Shown: positions 25,220-33,193 of the stretch, piece by piece | How positions within the stretch are numbered: the first letter of the stretch is position 1 | How the letters are laid out: the number at the start of each line of letters is the position of its first letter | Source of the DNA: Hellea sp. | GTDB taxonomy: Bacteria > Pseudomonadota > Alphaproteobacteria > Caulobacterales > Maricaulaceae | Length of the DNA: 45,781 nt | Assembly (NCBI GenBank): GCA_014238285.1 | Contig: JABABK010000001.1 | Coordinates: forward strand, 155,577-201,357 | Reading direction: 5' to 3' | Position numbers and translations under genes: made by a program | Notes under the pieces: model-generated | The model's input: only the letters and a program-made list of their open reading frames with translations | Told to the model about the DNA's origin: nothing | Database searches by the model: none

Positions 25220-28200
25220 ATGACAAAGTTTTCCAAAATCCTGATTGCTAACCGCGGTGAAATTGCCATTCGTATTATGCGGGCGGCCAATGAGCTCGGT
25301 ATAAAAACCGTCGCGGTTTACGCCGAAGAAGATAAGCTGAGCCTGCACCGTTATAAGGCCGATGAAGCGTACCGTATTGGCCATGGTCTTGGCCCGGTCA
25401 AAGCCTATCTATCTATCGAAGAAATCATCCGCGTAGCTAAAGAAAGCGGTGCCGATGCCGTGCATCCGGGCTATGGGCTATTGTCTGAAAATCCAGATTT
25501 TGTCGATGCCTGTCACGCAGCAGATATCGCCTTTATTGGCCCGGCGGCGCAGAGCATGCGGCTTTTGGGCGATAAGGCTTCGGCGCGCAATGTGGCGGTT
25601 GAGGCCGGTGTCCCGGTTATCCCGGCCACAGATGTTCTGGGCGATGATATTGAACTGATTAAGAAACAAGCAGCAGATGTTGGTTATCCTTTAATGCTCA
25701 AAGCCAGCTGGGGCGGGGGCGGCCGTGGCATGCGGCCTATTTTTGCTGAAGATGAGCTCGAAGCCAAAATTCTCGAAGGTCGCCGCGAAGCCGAGGCCGC
25801 CTTTGGCAATGGTGAAGGCTTTCTGGAAAAAATGATCCAGCGCGCCCGCCACGTAGAAGTTCAGATATTAGGTGATAAGGCCGGTAACATTTATCATTTA
25901 TGGGAACGGGACTGCTCCGTCCAGCGCCGTAACCAAAAAGTGGTTGAGCGCGCCCCGGCGCCTTACCTTTCCACAAAACAGCGCGAACAGCTTTGCAATT
26001 TGGGTGTAAAGCTTACCCGTCATGTGGGATATGAATGCGCCTGTACCGTCGAATTTTTGATGGACATGGATACGGACGAATTTTACTTTATCGAAGTGAA
26101 CCCCCGGGTTCAGGTTGAGCATACCGTCACAGAGCAGGTTACAGGCATTGATATTGTCCGGGCGCAAATATTGCTCGCCGAAGGAAAGTCTTTATTCGAG
26201 GCCACGGGCGCCAAGTCCCAAGATGAAGTGGTCTTAAACGGACATGCTTTGCAGTGCCGGGTAACGACGGAAGATCCGCAGAATAATTTCATCCCTGATT
26301 ATGGACGTATTACCGCCTACCGCTCTGCCAATGGCATGGGTATTCGCCTCGATGGCGGCACAGCCTATGCAGGGGCGGTTATCACGCGTTTCTACGATAG
26401 TCTTTTAGTCAAGGTCACCGCCTGGGCGCCAACGGCTGAATTGGCCATTGCCCGTATGGACCGCTCTTTGCGCGAGTTTCGTATTCGCGGCGTCTCGACC
26501 AATATTCCTTTTGTCGAGAACTTGCTCAAACATCCTAAGTTTCTAGAAAATCGTTACACCACACAGTTCATCGATACGACGCCGGAACTGTTCAAGTTCT
26601 CCCGCCGAAAAAACCGGGCGAATAAGCTCCTAACCTATATCGCGGATATTACGGTCAATGGTCACGGCCAAACCAAAGGCGCGCCCAGATCACCTCAGGC
26701 CAAGTTAAATATTATCCCGCCGCGTCTTCATCATGATACGCCACCAGAAGGGCTTAAAAACCTATTGGATGCTAAAGGTGCTCAGGCTGTTGCGGATTAT
26801 TTATTATCTCAAAAACGCGTGATGATCACAGATACAACCATGCGTGATGGGCATCAGTCTCTGCTGGCGACTCGTATGCGCTCTATTGATATGATGAACG
26901 TCGCGCGCAGTTACAGCCATAACTTACCGCAGCTGTTCTCAATGGAATGCTGGGGCGGCGCGACCTTTGATGTGGCCTATCGTTTCTTACAAGAAGATCC
27001 GTGGCACCGCTTGGCTTCTTTGCGGGCCCGTATGCCCAATTTGCTCACGCAAATGTTGCTCCGTGCTTCTAACGCTGTGGGTTATACCAACTACCCAGAC
27101 AATGTCGTTGAGAGCTTTATCTGGCGCGCCGCCGAAAACGGCATTGATGTGTTTCGGGTGTTTGATAGCCTCAACTGGACGACGAATATGCGTCTATCCA
27201 TTGAGACGGTTCTTAAAACAGGTAAAATCTGCGAAGGCACGATTTGCTATACGGGCGACATATTAAACCCTGATCGTTCCAAATACGATCTGAATTACTA
27301 CGTCAATATGGGCAAAGAGCTTAAGGATATGGGGATTCATATTCTGGGCCTTAAGGATATGGCCGGCCTTCTAAAACCTGCCGCTGCGCGGATTCTGGTA
27401 AAGGCTCTGAAAGAAGAAACAGGTCTGCCGGTTCACTTTCATACTCATGATACGAGCGGGATTGCCGCTTCCACGGTTCTAGCGGCCTGCGAAGCCGGAG
27501 CCGATGCTGTGGACGCGGCAATGGACGCGTTCTCCGGCGGGACATCCCAGCCATGCCTTGGGTCCATCGTCGAGGCCTTGCGCCATACGGATCGCGATAC
27601 CGGAATTGATATGGACGCTGTGCGGGAAATGTCGGCCTATTGGCAGCAAGTCCGCAAAGGCTATAGCGCCTTTGAAATTGGCGTGAGCTCCCCCGCCTCC
27701 GAAGTGTACCTCCACGAAATGCCAGGCGGTCAATTTACCAATTTAAGAGCTCAGGCTGATAGCCTTGGTTTGGGTGAGCGCTGGAGTGAAGTTGCGCAAA
27801 GATACGCAGAGGCTAATTTGATGTTTGGGGACATCGTCAAGGTGACCCCGTCATCCAAAGTAGTCGGTGATATGGCCTTGATGATGGTGACGCAAAACCT
27901 GACCCGTGATGATGTCGAGAACCCGAATAAAGACATCGCTTTTCCGGCTTCTGTTATCGATATGATGCGCGGGCAGCTCGGGCAACCGCCGGGCGGCTGG
28001 CCAAAAGATTTGCAGAAGAAAGTCCTTAAGGGCGAAACCTCTTATACGGTTCGGCCTGGTGAAATGTTGGCGCCTATTGATATGGCGACTACTCGCAAAA
28101 GCTTGACTAAAGAGCTACAGGGCTATGCGGTTACAGATGAAGATCTGAACGCTTATCTGATTTACCCTAAAGTTTTTCTTGACTATATGGGCCGCCGCAA

Positions 28201-28672
28201 GACTTATGGGCCTGTTTGGTCTTTGCCGACGCCCGTGTTTTTCTGGGGTATGGAAGTGGGTGAAGAAATTTCGGTAGAAATTGATCCCGGTAAGACCCTT
28301 GAAATCCGTCTTGTGGCTGTCGGCAGTATGCGTGAAGATGGTAACGTCAAGGTTTTCTTTGAGCTTAACGGTCAACCAAGAACCATCATTGTGCCGGATC
28401 GATCCGTGCAAAATCTGGTAGCCAAACGGCAGAAAAAACAAGCCGGCAATAAAAACCAAGTGGGGGCGCCCATGCCAGGGTCTATTTCTACAGTCGCCGT
28501 TTCCGAAGGTGATGAGGTTTCTGCCGGAGATTTGGTGCTCACCATCGAGGCCATGAAAATGGAAACCGCCATCCATGCAGAAGCTGGCGGTGTCGTCAGC
28601 GCGGTGCACGTGGCGCCGGGCGATCAGATCGATGCCAAAGATCTATTGGTGGAGATTAAATCACCTTCATAA
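25220..28672 (+). CDS. pyc: Pyruvate carboxylase
   Basis: This 1150-residue single-chain enzyme makes oxaloacetate from pyruvate, bicarbonate and ATP (anaplerosis). The biotin carboxylase domain covers roughly 1-450 (KILIANRGEIAIRIMRAA, WGGGGRGM, FIEVNPRVQVEHTVTE). The carboxyltransferase domain is about 530-800 (DTTMRDGHQSLLATRMR, FHTHDTSGIA). The C-terminal biotin carrier has Lys1113 in IEAMKMETAI as the biotin site. Length and domain order equal those of the alpha4-type enzymes. It is preceded by AGGG and has no partner gene. The downstream 100 bases carry no clear terminator. Confidence 0.98.
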   Translation: MTKFSKILIANRGEIAIRIMRAANELGIKTVAVYAEEDKLSLHRYKADEAYRIGHGLGPVKAYLSIEEIIRVAKESGADAVHPGYGLLSENPDFVDACHAADIAFIGPAAQSMRLLGDKASARNVAVEAGVPVIPATDVLGDDIELIKKQAADVGYPLMLKASWGGGGRGMRPIFAEDELEAKILEGRREAEAAFGNGEGFLEKMIQRARHVEVQILGDKAGNIYHLWERDCSVQRRNQKVVERAPAPYLSTKQREQLCNLGVKLTRHVGYECACTVEFLMDMDTDEFYFIEVNPRVQVEHTVTEQVTGIDIVRAQILLAEGKSLFEATGAKSQDEVVLNGHALQCRVTTEDPQNNFIPDYGRITAYRSANGMGIRLDGGTAYAGAVITRFYDSLLVKVTAWAPTAELAIARMDRSLREFRIRGVSTNIPFVENLLKHPKFLENRYTTQFIDTTPELFKFSRRKNRANKLLTYIADITVNGHGQTKGAPRSPQAKLNIIPPRLHHDTPPEGLKNLLDAKGAQAVADYLLSQKRVMITDTTMRDGHQSLLATRMRSIDMMNVARSYSHNLPQLFSMECWGGATFDVAYRFLQEDPWHRLASLRARMPNLLTQMLLRASNAVGYTNYPDNVVESFIWRAAENGIDVFRVFDSLNWTTNMRLSIETVLKTGKICEGTICYTGDILNPDRSKYDLNYYVNMGKELKDMGIHILGLKDMAGLLKPAAARILVKALKEETGLPVHFHTHDTSGIAASTVLAACEAGADAVDAAMDAFSGGTSQPCLGSIVEALRHTDRDTGIDMDAVREMSAYWQQVRKGYSAFEIGVSSPASEVYLHEMPGGQFTNLRAQADSLGLGERWSEVAQRYAEANLMFGDIVKVTPSSKVVGDMALMMVTQNLTRDDVENPNKDIAFPASVIDMMRGQLGQPPGGWPKDLQKKVLKGETSYTVRPGEMLAPIDMATTRKSLTKELQGYAVTDEDLNAYLIYPKVFLDYMGRRKTYGPVWSLPTPVFFWGMEVGEEISVEIDPGKTLEIRLVAVGSMREDGNVKVFFELNGQPRTIIVPDRSVQNLVAKRQKKQAGNKNQVGAPMPGSISTVAVSEGDEVSAGDLVLTIEAMKMETAIHAEAGGVVSAVHVAPGDQIDAKDLLVEIKSPS

Positions 28673-28772
28673 TGTGCAGACAACGGTTTTTCGTGTCTTA
28701 ATCGTTATGTTATGTATGGACAGGAAATTAGAGGCAGGTAAAACCGCGGCATGATATGCGCCGCATAATGAT

Positions 28773-30134
28773 ATGAAAAATATTGAAACATTCATCGCGC
28801 TAAACCGATTTGGTCTAGGCCCAGCACCTCGAGAGGCGCGAAAAGTCGAAGATGATCCTAAAGCCTGGATCAAAGCGCAGATTACGCCCCGCGCGACTAT
28901 CCCAAGGTCTTTAATCGGTTTTAGAAATTCTGACGACATTATCCGTGACATACATAAAGCCCGTAAAAGAGGCGCAATCAAATCGCCCGATGAAAAACAA
29001 GATCTCAGAGCTGCCTTTGCTAAGGAACTTTTGGCGCGCTCCAAAAACATGATTGTGACGTCAACGCCATTTACCGAACGCATGGTGATGTTTTGGTCCA
29101 ACCATTTTACGGTTTCCACCACTAAAAAACTCATTGGCCCGGTCCTACCTGCGTTTGAACGCGAAGCTATCCGCCCGCATATATTTGGAAAATTTTCAAA
29201 TATGCTCGAAGATTCGACGCGGCACCCGGCCATGCTGGCCTATCTCGATAATCATAAGTCTGCAGGCCCGAGAACGCCAGTGGGTATTGAGCAAATTATC
29301 CGTTCAGGCGTACGCACGACGCTGAATGAAAATTTAGCGCGTGAGATATTAGAACTCCACACTTTAGGCGTGAACGGCGGTTATGATCAGGACGATGTTA
29401 TAGAACTTGCCAAAGCTATTTCCGGGTGGAGCCACGGAAGCGTCAGACTCCCCCATGATGATCGGCCAATCCATGGACGGTTTGAATTTAAAAAACATAT
29501 GCATGAGCCTGGCAGCAAATTTGTCATGGGTAAACGTTATAAGGATAAAGGCGCACAAACCGGGCTTAATATTCTGGATGATCTGGCCCAGCATCCATCG
29601 ACTGCGCGCCATATTGCCACAAAACTGGTTCGCCATTTCGTCAGTGATGACCCGCCGGAGCACCTCATCGAAAAAATCGCTAATGTGTTTATGGATACGG
29701 ATGGCGACCTTGCCAAAGTTTCAGAAGCCATCGTAGATTTGGATGAAGTGTGGATGAATCCGCTGCCCAAGGTCAAATCCCATTATGAATTAGTTATCTC
29801 GGCTTATCGCGTTTCCGGTAAATCCGATGTTGGCGTGATGAACCTGGTTGAGCCCTTAAGAGAATTTGGACAATTACCATTTTCGGCAAACTCTCCTGCC
29901 GGTTGGCCCGACAAGGCAAGCCACTGGGTTTCTCCGGAAGGTCTTATGCGCCGAATTGAATGGCTTGATAAATTTGCCAAGAAGCTTCCGGCAACTCTTA
30001 ACCCGGCATATGTTCAAGAAGAGCTTATGGGCCCCGTGGTCAGTGATGATACGCGGTTATGGGTGTCCCGCGCGCCGTCGGTTAGCTCGGGGCTGAGTCT
30101 TGTTTTTGCTAGCCCTGAGTTTCAGAGGAGATGA
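28773..30134 (+). CDS. DUF1800 domain protein
   Basis: The protein has 453 residues. It starts FIALNRFGLGPAPREARKVEDDPKAWI and contains ERMVMFWSNHFTVS, NENLAREILELHTLGVNGGYDQDDV and AISGWS, all standard DUF1800 marks. No signal peptide is seen. DUF1800 proteins are almost always paired with DUF1501 proteins; their biochemical role is not established. Here the stop overlaps an ATG of the DUF1501 gene (ATGA, 30131-30134). A GC-rich inverted repeat (GCGGC...GCCGC, about 28748-28766) lies just before the start. Confidence 0.9.
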   Translation: MKNIETFIALNRFGLGPAPREARKVEDDPKAWIKAQITPRATIPRSLIGFRNSDDIIRDIHKARKRGAIKSPDEKQDLRAAFAKELLARSKNMIVTSTPFTERMVMFWSNHFTVSTTKKLIGPVLPAFEREAIRPHIFGKFSNMLEDSTRHPAMLAYLDNHKSAGPRTPVGIEQIIRSGVRTTLNENLAREILELHTLGVNGGYDQDDVIELAKAISGWSHGSVRLPHDDRPIHGRFEFKKHMHEPGSKFVMGKRYKDKGAQTGLNILDDLAQHPSTARHIATKLVRHFVSDDPPEHLIEKIANVFMDTDGDLAKVSEAIVDLDEVWMNPLPKVKSHYELVISAYRVSGKSDVGVMNLVEPLREFGQLPFSANSPAGWPDKASHWVSPEGLMRRIEWLDKFAKKLPATLNPAYVQEELMGPVVSDDTRLWVSRAPSVSSGLSLVFASPEFQRR

Positions 30135-30136
30135 TG

Positions 30137-30181
30137 ATGCCAGATAGACTGATGCCAGATAGACTGATGCAAGACAGACGA
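30137..30181 (+). repeat. 15-base tandem repeat over the DUF1501 start codons
   Basis: Two exact copies of ATGCCAGATAGACTG (30137-30151, 30152-30166) are followed by a third, diverged copy (30167-30181). Each unit carries an in-frame ATG, so the gene has extra possible starts and a lengthened n-region before the Tat motif. Confidence 0.9.
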
Positions 30182-31330
30182 TTGTTTTTGCAAGGCGCCG
30201 GCGCTGGCCTCCTATCATCTGTCATGGGCGGCAAAATCGCCTTTGCTCAGGCTCCAACAGAAAAACGCCTCGTGGTATTATTCCTGCGCGGCGGCATGGA
30301 TGGCCTGCATGCGGTGGTGCCTTACGCGGATAAAAATTATCATAATCTACGGGGCACAATTGCTGTCAAAGATAGTCTAAATATTAACGGCTATTTTGGC
30401 ATGCATCAATCTCTTCGCGGCTTGCACGGTCTCTATAGGCAAGGCGAGCTTGCAATCGTTCCTGCTGCCGCGACGCAATATCGTTTGCGCTCTCACTTTG
30501 ATGCTCAGAACATGCTCGAAAATGGCAGCGGTACACCCTTTGGCGCCAGTGATGGTTGGCTTAACCGGGCCATTGTGGGTCTCAACGGCGGAGATCGACG
30601 CATGGGGCTGGCTTTGGGCAAACAAGTGCCTCTGATCCTGCAAGGTGCGTCCGGTATTCAGACTTGGTCACAATCTGGCCTTGATCCTGTCAGCGATGAT
30701 TTTCTCTCGCGCCTCAGCCTAGTTTATGCCGGCGATGAGACCTTTGCCAAAGCGCTCGCTGACGCCAGAGAGACTGCAGGCGCAAGTGATATGATGGGGA
30801 AATCTATGAGCGTAAATACTCGCCGTAAGGATGATCTGATCGAGCTTGCCGAAGCCGCGGGCATGCTTATGTCCCAGCCAGGTGGGCCCCGTATTGCCGT
30901 CATGGAATCGGTAGGGTGGGACACCCATTATGATCAAGAGCGCCGAATTAAACCAAAATTTCAAGAAGTGTCCGATGCGGTTCTGGCCCTTAAGAAAAGC
31001 TTGGGCGCGCATTGGAATCAAACCGCCGTTTTAATTGTCAGCGAATTTGGCCGCACCGCCGCCGAGAACGGCAATCGAGGCACGGATCACGGCACAGGCG
31101 GCGTCGCCATGATCGCCGGTGGCGCTGTCAAAGGCGGGCAAATCCTGGGCAAGTGGCCCGGACTTTCAAGATATAGTCTTTTTCAAAAACGTGACGTTCG
31201 CGCCGAGAACGATTATGAAGGCATATTCAAATCAGTGTTGATTTCCCATCTAGGCCTCACGGATAGTTTCGTCGCCGACACGGTTCTGCCAGGCAATAAG
31301 AGCAAGCCCATGGAAGGCCTGATCGGGTAA
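30137..31330 (+). CDS. DUF1501 domain protein with Tat-like signal
   Basis: The protein has 397 residues from the ATG at 30137, six bases after GAGGAG; ATGs at 30131 and 30134 are too close to that site. A twin-Arg motif (QDRRLFLQGAGAGLL) and an Ala-rich c-region (IAFAQA) indicate Tat export. The domain carries LVVLFLRGGMDGLHAVVPY, VGWDTHYDQ and IVSEFGRTAAENGNRGTDHGTGGVAM, typical of DUF1501, which resembles the sulfatase/alkaline phosphatase fold. The first codons are a 15-base tandem repeat (MPDRL MPDRL MQDRR). It pairs with the DUF1800 gene upstream. Confidence 0.9.
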   Translation: MPDRLMPDRLMQDRRLFLQGAGAGLLSSVMGGKIAFAQAPTEKRLVVLFLRGGMDGLHAVVPYADKNYHNLRGTIAVKDSLNINGYFGMHQSLRGLHGLYRQGELAIVPAAATQYRLRSHFDAQNMLENGSGTPFGASDGWLNRAIVGLNGGDRRMGLALGKQVPLILQGASGIQTWSQSGLDPVSDDFLSRLSLVYAGDETFAKALADARETAGASDMMGKSMSVNTRRKDDLIELAEAAGMLMSQPGGPRIAVMESVGWDTHYDQERRIKPKFQEVSDAVLALKKSLGAHWNQTAVLIVSEFGRTAAENGNRGTDHGTGGVAMIAGGAVKGGQILGKWPGLSRYSLFQKRDVRAENDYEGIFKSVLISHLGLTDSFVADTVLPGNKSKPMEGLIG

Positions 31331-31436
31331 TTGCCCTCATAAATCCGTCATGGGTTTTCCTAATAGTTTTCGTAAGTAATTTTGATCGCGCTATTTCCAG
31401 GCTTTCCTTATGGGGCCTTATAGAAAATAGAAAACT

Positions 31437-32624
31437 ATGACTTATCAAAGCGGATATGGCTTTCCGGCGGAAGTCCTTGGTGACGCGGCGCGCATGCAGC
31501 GTCTGTTTGACAATAAATGGTTTTTTGTGGGAATGCGGGCTGATGTGGCGCGGCCTCGTGACTATTTCAAATTTAAGCTCTTTGATGAAGAATATTTCCT
31601 GGTTCACGGACAAGAAGGCCAGATCAAGTGCTATGTTAATCGCTGCGCCCATCAAAGTGCCCGTCTGGTCAACGCGGAGACAGGGCGGTGCGCAGCGCGT
31701 ATTATATGTCCTAACCATCAATGGGCGTTTGATGTGAATGATGGCAGTCTGGCACATGCCAGCCAAATGCCGGATGATTTTGTCAAGAACTGTCCGGAGG
31801 GAGAGCTTAGCCTAACGTCTATTGTGGTCCGCGAGGTAAGTTCCATGCTTTTTGCGTGTCTGGGCGATGATTCAGATCACGGCGAAATGGACCGAATGGA
31901 AAATTTGATTACGCCTTATACAGATCCCTTTGCCAAAGCCGGGCATGGTTTTAAACAAGCCTATCACAGCCGCGAAATTATCAATGCTAATTGGCTTTTG
32001 GTTATGATCAACAATCGCGAGTGCTGTCACTGTGATATGAATCATAAAGGACTGGTCAAACTGTTTGATCCATCGAGTTTTAACGGCGACATGACGCCGG
32101 AATATAAAGCGATGATCGAGCAGGCTCAGTCGCGCTGGGACGCAAAAGGGCTGCACTGGAAAGAGATGCCATTTGCACCGGATGAAAACTTTCGGATTGC
32201 GCGCTATCCTATGGCGGAGGGGTTTAAATCGATTACGTTTGACGGAGAACTTGCGTCACAGAAGCTTATCGGACCTTTTGAAAACGGTGAGCCTGATGAA
32301 GGCACTTTGTCTTTGTGGCTCAATCCTAATTGCTGGGTGCATTTTACATCCGATCATATCGCGACGAATTGGGTCTTGCCACTGGGCCAAGATCGCTGCG
32401 CGCTCTATACTAGCTGGATTGTTCATGAGGATGCGGTGGAGAATACCCACTATGACAAAGATCATATGACCGAAGTCTGGAATGTGACCAATGCCGAAGA
32501 TGTAGGCCTGTGTAAATCCATGAGCGAAGGTGCCAAGTCGCGCCATTACAAGCCGGGACCTTTTTCACAGAATGAAAGATTTTGCACGCAGTTCTGCGAC
32601 TGGTATATGGAAAATTCGGTGTAG
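31437..32624 (+). CDS. Rieske oxygenase of the quaternary-amine (GbcA/CntA/StcA-like) group
   Basis: The protein has 395 residues. Rieske ligands are Cys70-x-His72 (NRCAHQSA) and Cys91-x2-His94 (CPNHQW). The iron site reads NNRECCHCDMNH: Glu195-x2-His198-x4-His203, where Glu replaces the Asp bridge of ring-hydroxylating oxygenases. That Glu and the NNREC context are marks of glycine-betaine, carnitine and stachydrine oxygenases. The usual VEN before NREC is MIN here. Such enzymes demethylate or cleave quaternary amines with a separate reductase, which is not adjacent. The start has only a weak A-rich leader. Confidence 0.88.
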   Translation: MTYQSGYGFPAEVLGDAARMQRLFDNKWFFVGMRADVARPRDYFKFKLFDEEYFLVHGQEGQIKCYVNRCAHQSARLVNAETGRCAARIICPNHQWAFDVNDGSLAHASQMPDDFVKNCPEGELSLTSIVVREVSSMLFACLGDDSDHGEMDRMENLITPYTDPFAKAGHGFKQAYHSREIINANWLLVMINNRECCHCDMNHKGLVKLFDPSSFNGDMTPEYKAMIEQAQSRWDAKGLHWKEMPFAPDENFRIARYPMAEGFKSITFDGELASQKLIGPFENGEPDEGTLSLWLNPNCWVHFTSDHIATNWVLPLGQDRCALYTSWIVHEDAVENTHYDKDHMTEVWNVTNAEDVGLCKSMSEGAKSRHYKPGPFSQNERFCTQFCDWYMENSV

Positions 32625-32640
32625 GAAAATTGCTCCTATT

Positions 32641-32671
32641 CGTCATTACCGCCCTTGTGGCGGTAATCCAT
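32641..32671 (+). repeat. Left arm of 31-bp inverted repeat around the GIY-YIG gene (type A palindrome)
   Basis: This 31-base copy starts CGTCATTACCGCC and ends GGCGGTAATCCAT. It is itself a palindrome (ATTACCGCC/GGCGGTAAT, loop CTTGT). It is the exact reverse complement of 32986-33016. Confidence 0.95.
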
Positions 32672-32688
32672 AAGTTCCATAATTGACC

Positions 32689-32985
32689 ATGGGAAAACCT
32701 CGAAAAGGGTATGTCTACATTCTGGCATCGAAGATGAACGGGACACTCTATGTGGGTGTCACGAGTAACCTTTCCGAGCGAGTGTACCAACATAAGAATG
32801 ATATACTCTCAGGGTTCACGTCAAAATATGATGTGAAAACACTAGTCTGGTGGGAGGAATACGATCTTGTCGTTGACGCAATTCAGCGCGAGAAATCCAT
32901 CAAGAAATATACAAGACAGTGGAAGATCAATTTAATTGAGGAACGCAATCCTGATTGGGAAGAACTTGTGCCGCCTGCTTGGTAG
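32689..32985 (+). CDS. GIY-YIG (URI) domain endonuclease inside an inverted-repeat unit
   Basis: The protein has 98 residues from the ATG at 32689 (the TTG at 32683 adds two). GIY-YIG marks are GYVYILASK and LYVGVTSNL, then the catalytic Arg in SERVYQHK and the Glu in AIQREKSIKKY. The end (WKINLIEERNPDW) is the usual form of the small UPF0213-like single-domain nucleases. No ribosome binding site is evident. The repeat arms lie 17 bases before the ATG and directly after the TAG, so gene and repeats look like one unit of 376 bases. It could be a mobility protein; this is inference. Confidence 0.9.
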   Translation: MGKPRKGYVYILASKMNGTLYVGVTSNLSERVYQHKNDILSGFTSKYDVKTLVWWEEYDLVVDAIQREKSIKKYTRQWKINLIEERNPDWEELVPPAW

Positions 32986-33016
32986 ATGGATTACCGCCAC
33001 AAGGGCGGTAATGACG
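32986..33016 (-). repeat. Right arm of 31-bp inverted repeat around the GIY-YIG gene (type A palindrome)
   Basis: This copy is the exact 31-base reverse complement of 32641-32671. It begins immediately after the stop codon of the GIY-YIG gene. As an inverted palindrome it could also end transcription of the gene, though no T run follows. Confidence 0.95.
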
Positions 33017-33081
33017 GAAATATAAATTTTTAATCTAAGCTTGGCGACGCTGTAAACAGATTAAAGTAATATACTACCATT

Positions 33082-33187
33082 GTCATTACCGCCCTCGTGG
33101 CGGTAATCCACACGTTCGAAACCTGAGGGCGAGAATAATATTCACAGATGAATCCATGGATTACCGGGACAAGCCTGGTAATGATGG
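33082..33187. repeat. Gene-less pair of inverted palindromes (type A then type B)
   Basis: The left arm (33082-33110) is the type A palindrome with one base changed in the loop (CTCGT). The right arm (33157-33187) is type B in reverse: TGGATTACCGGG-ACAAG-CCTGGTAATGATGG. The outer ends GTCATTACC/GGTAATGA mirror each other. The 46 bases between hold no gene. The unit lies just downstream of the GIY-YIG unit and ends six bases before the stop of the next gene. Confidence 0.85.
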
Positions 33188-33193
33188 AAGTAT

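Noticed and set aside
32641-33187. CRISPR-like set of repeats
   Set aside because: The repeats are palindromes in alternating orientation with unequal spacers, one of which is a gene; there are no cas genes and no regular array.
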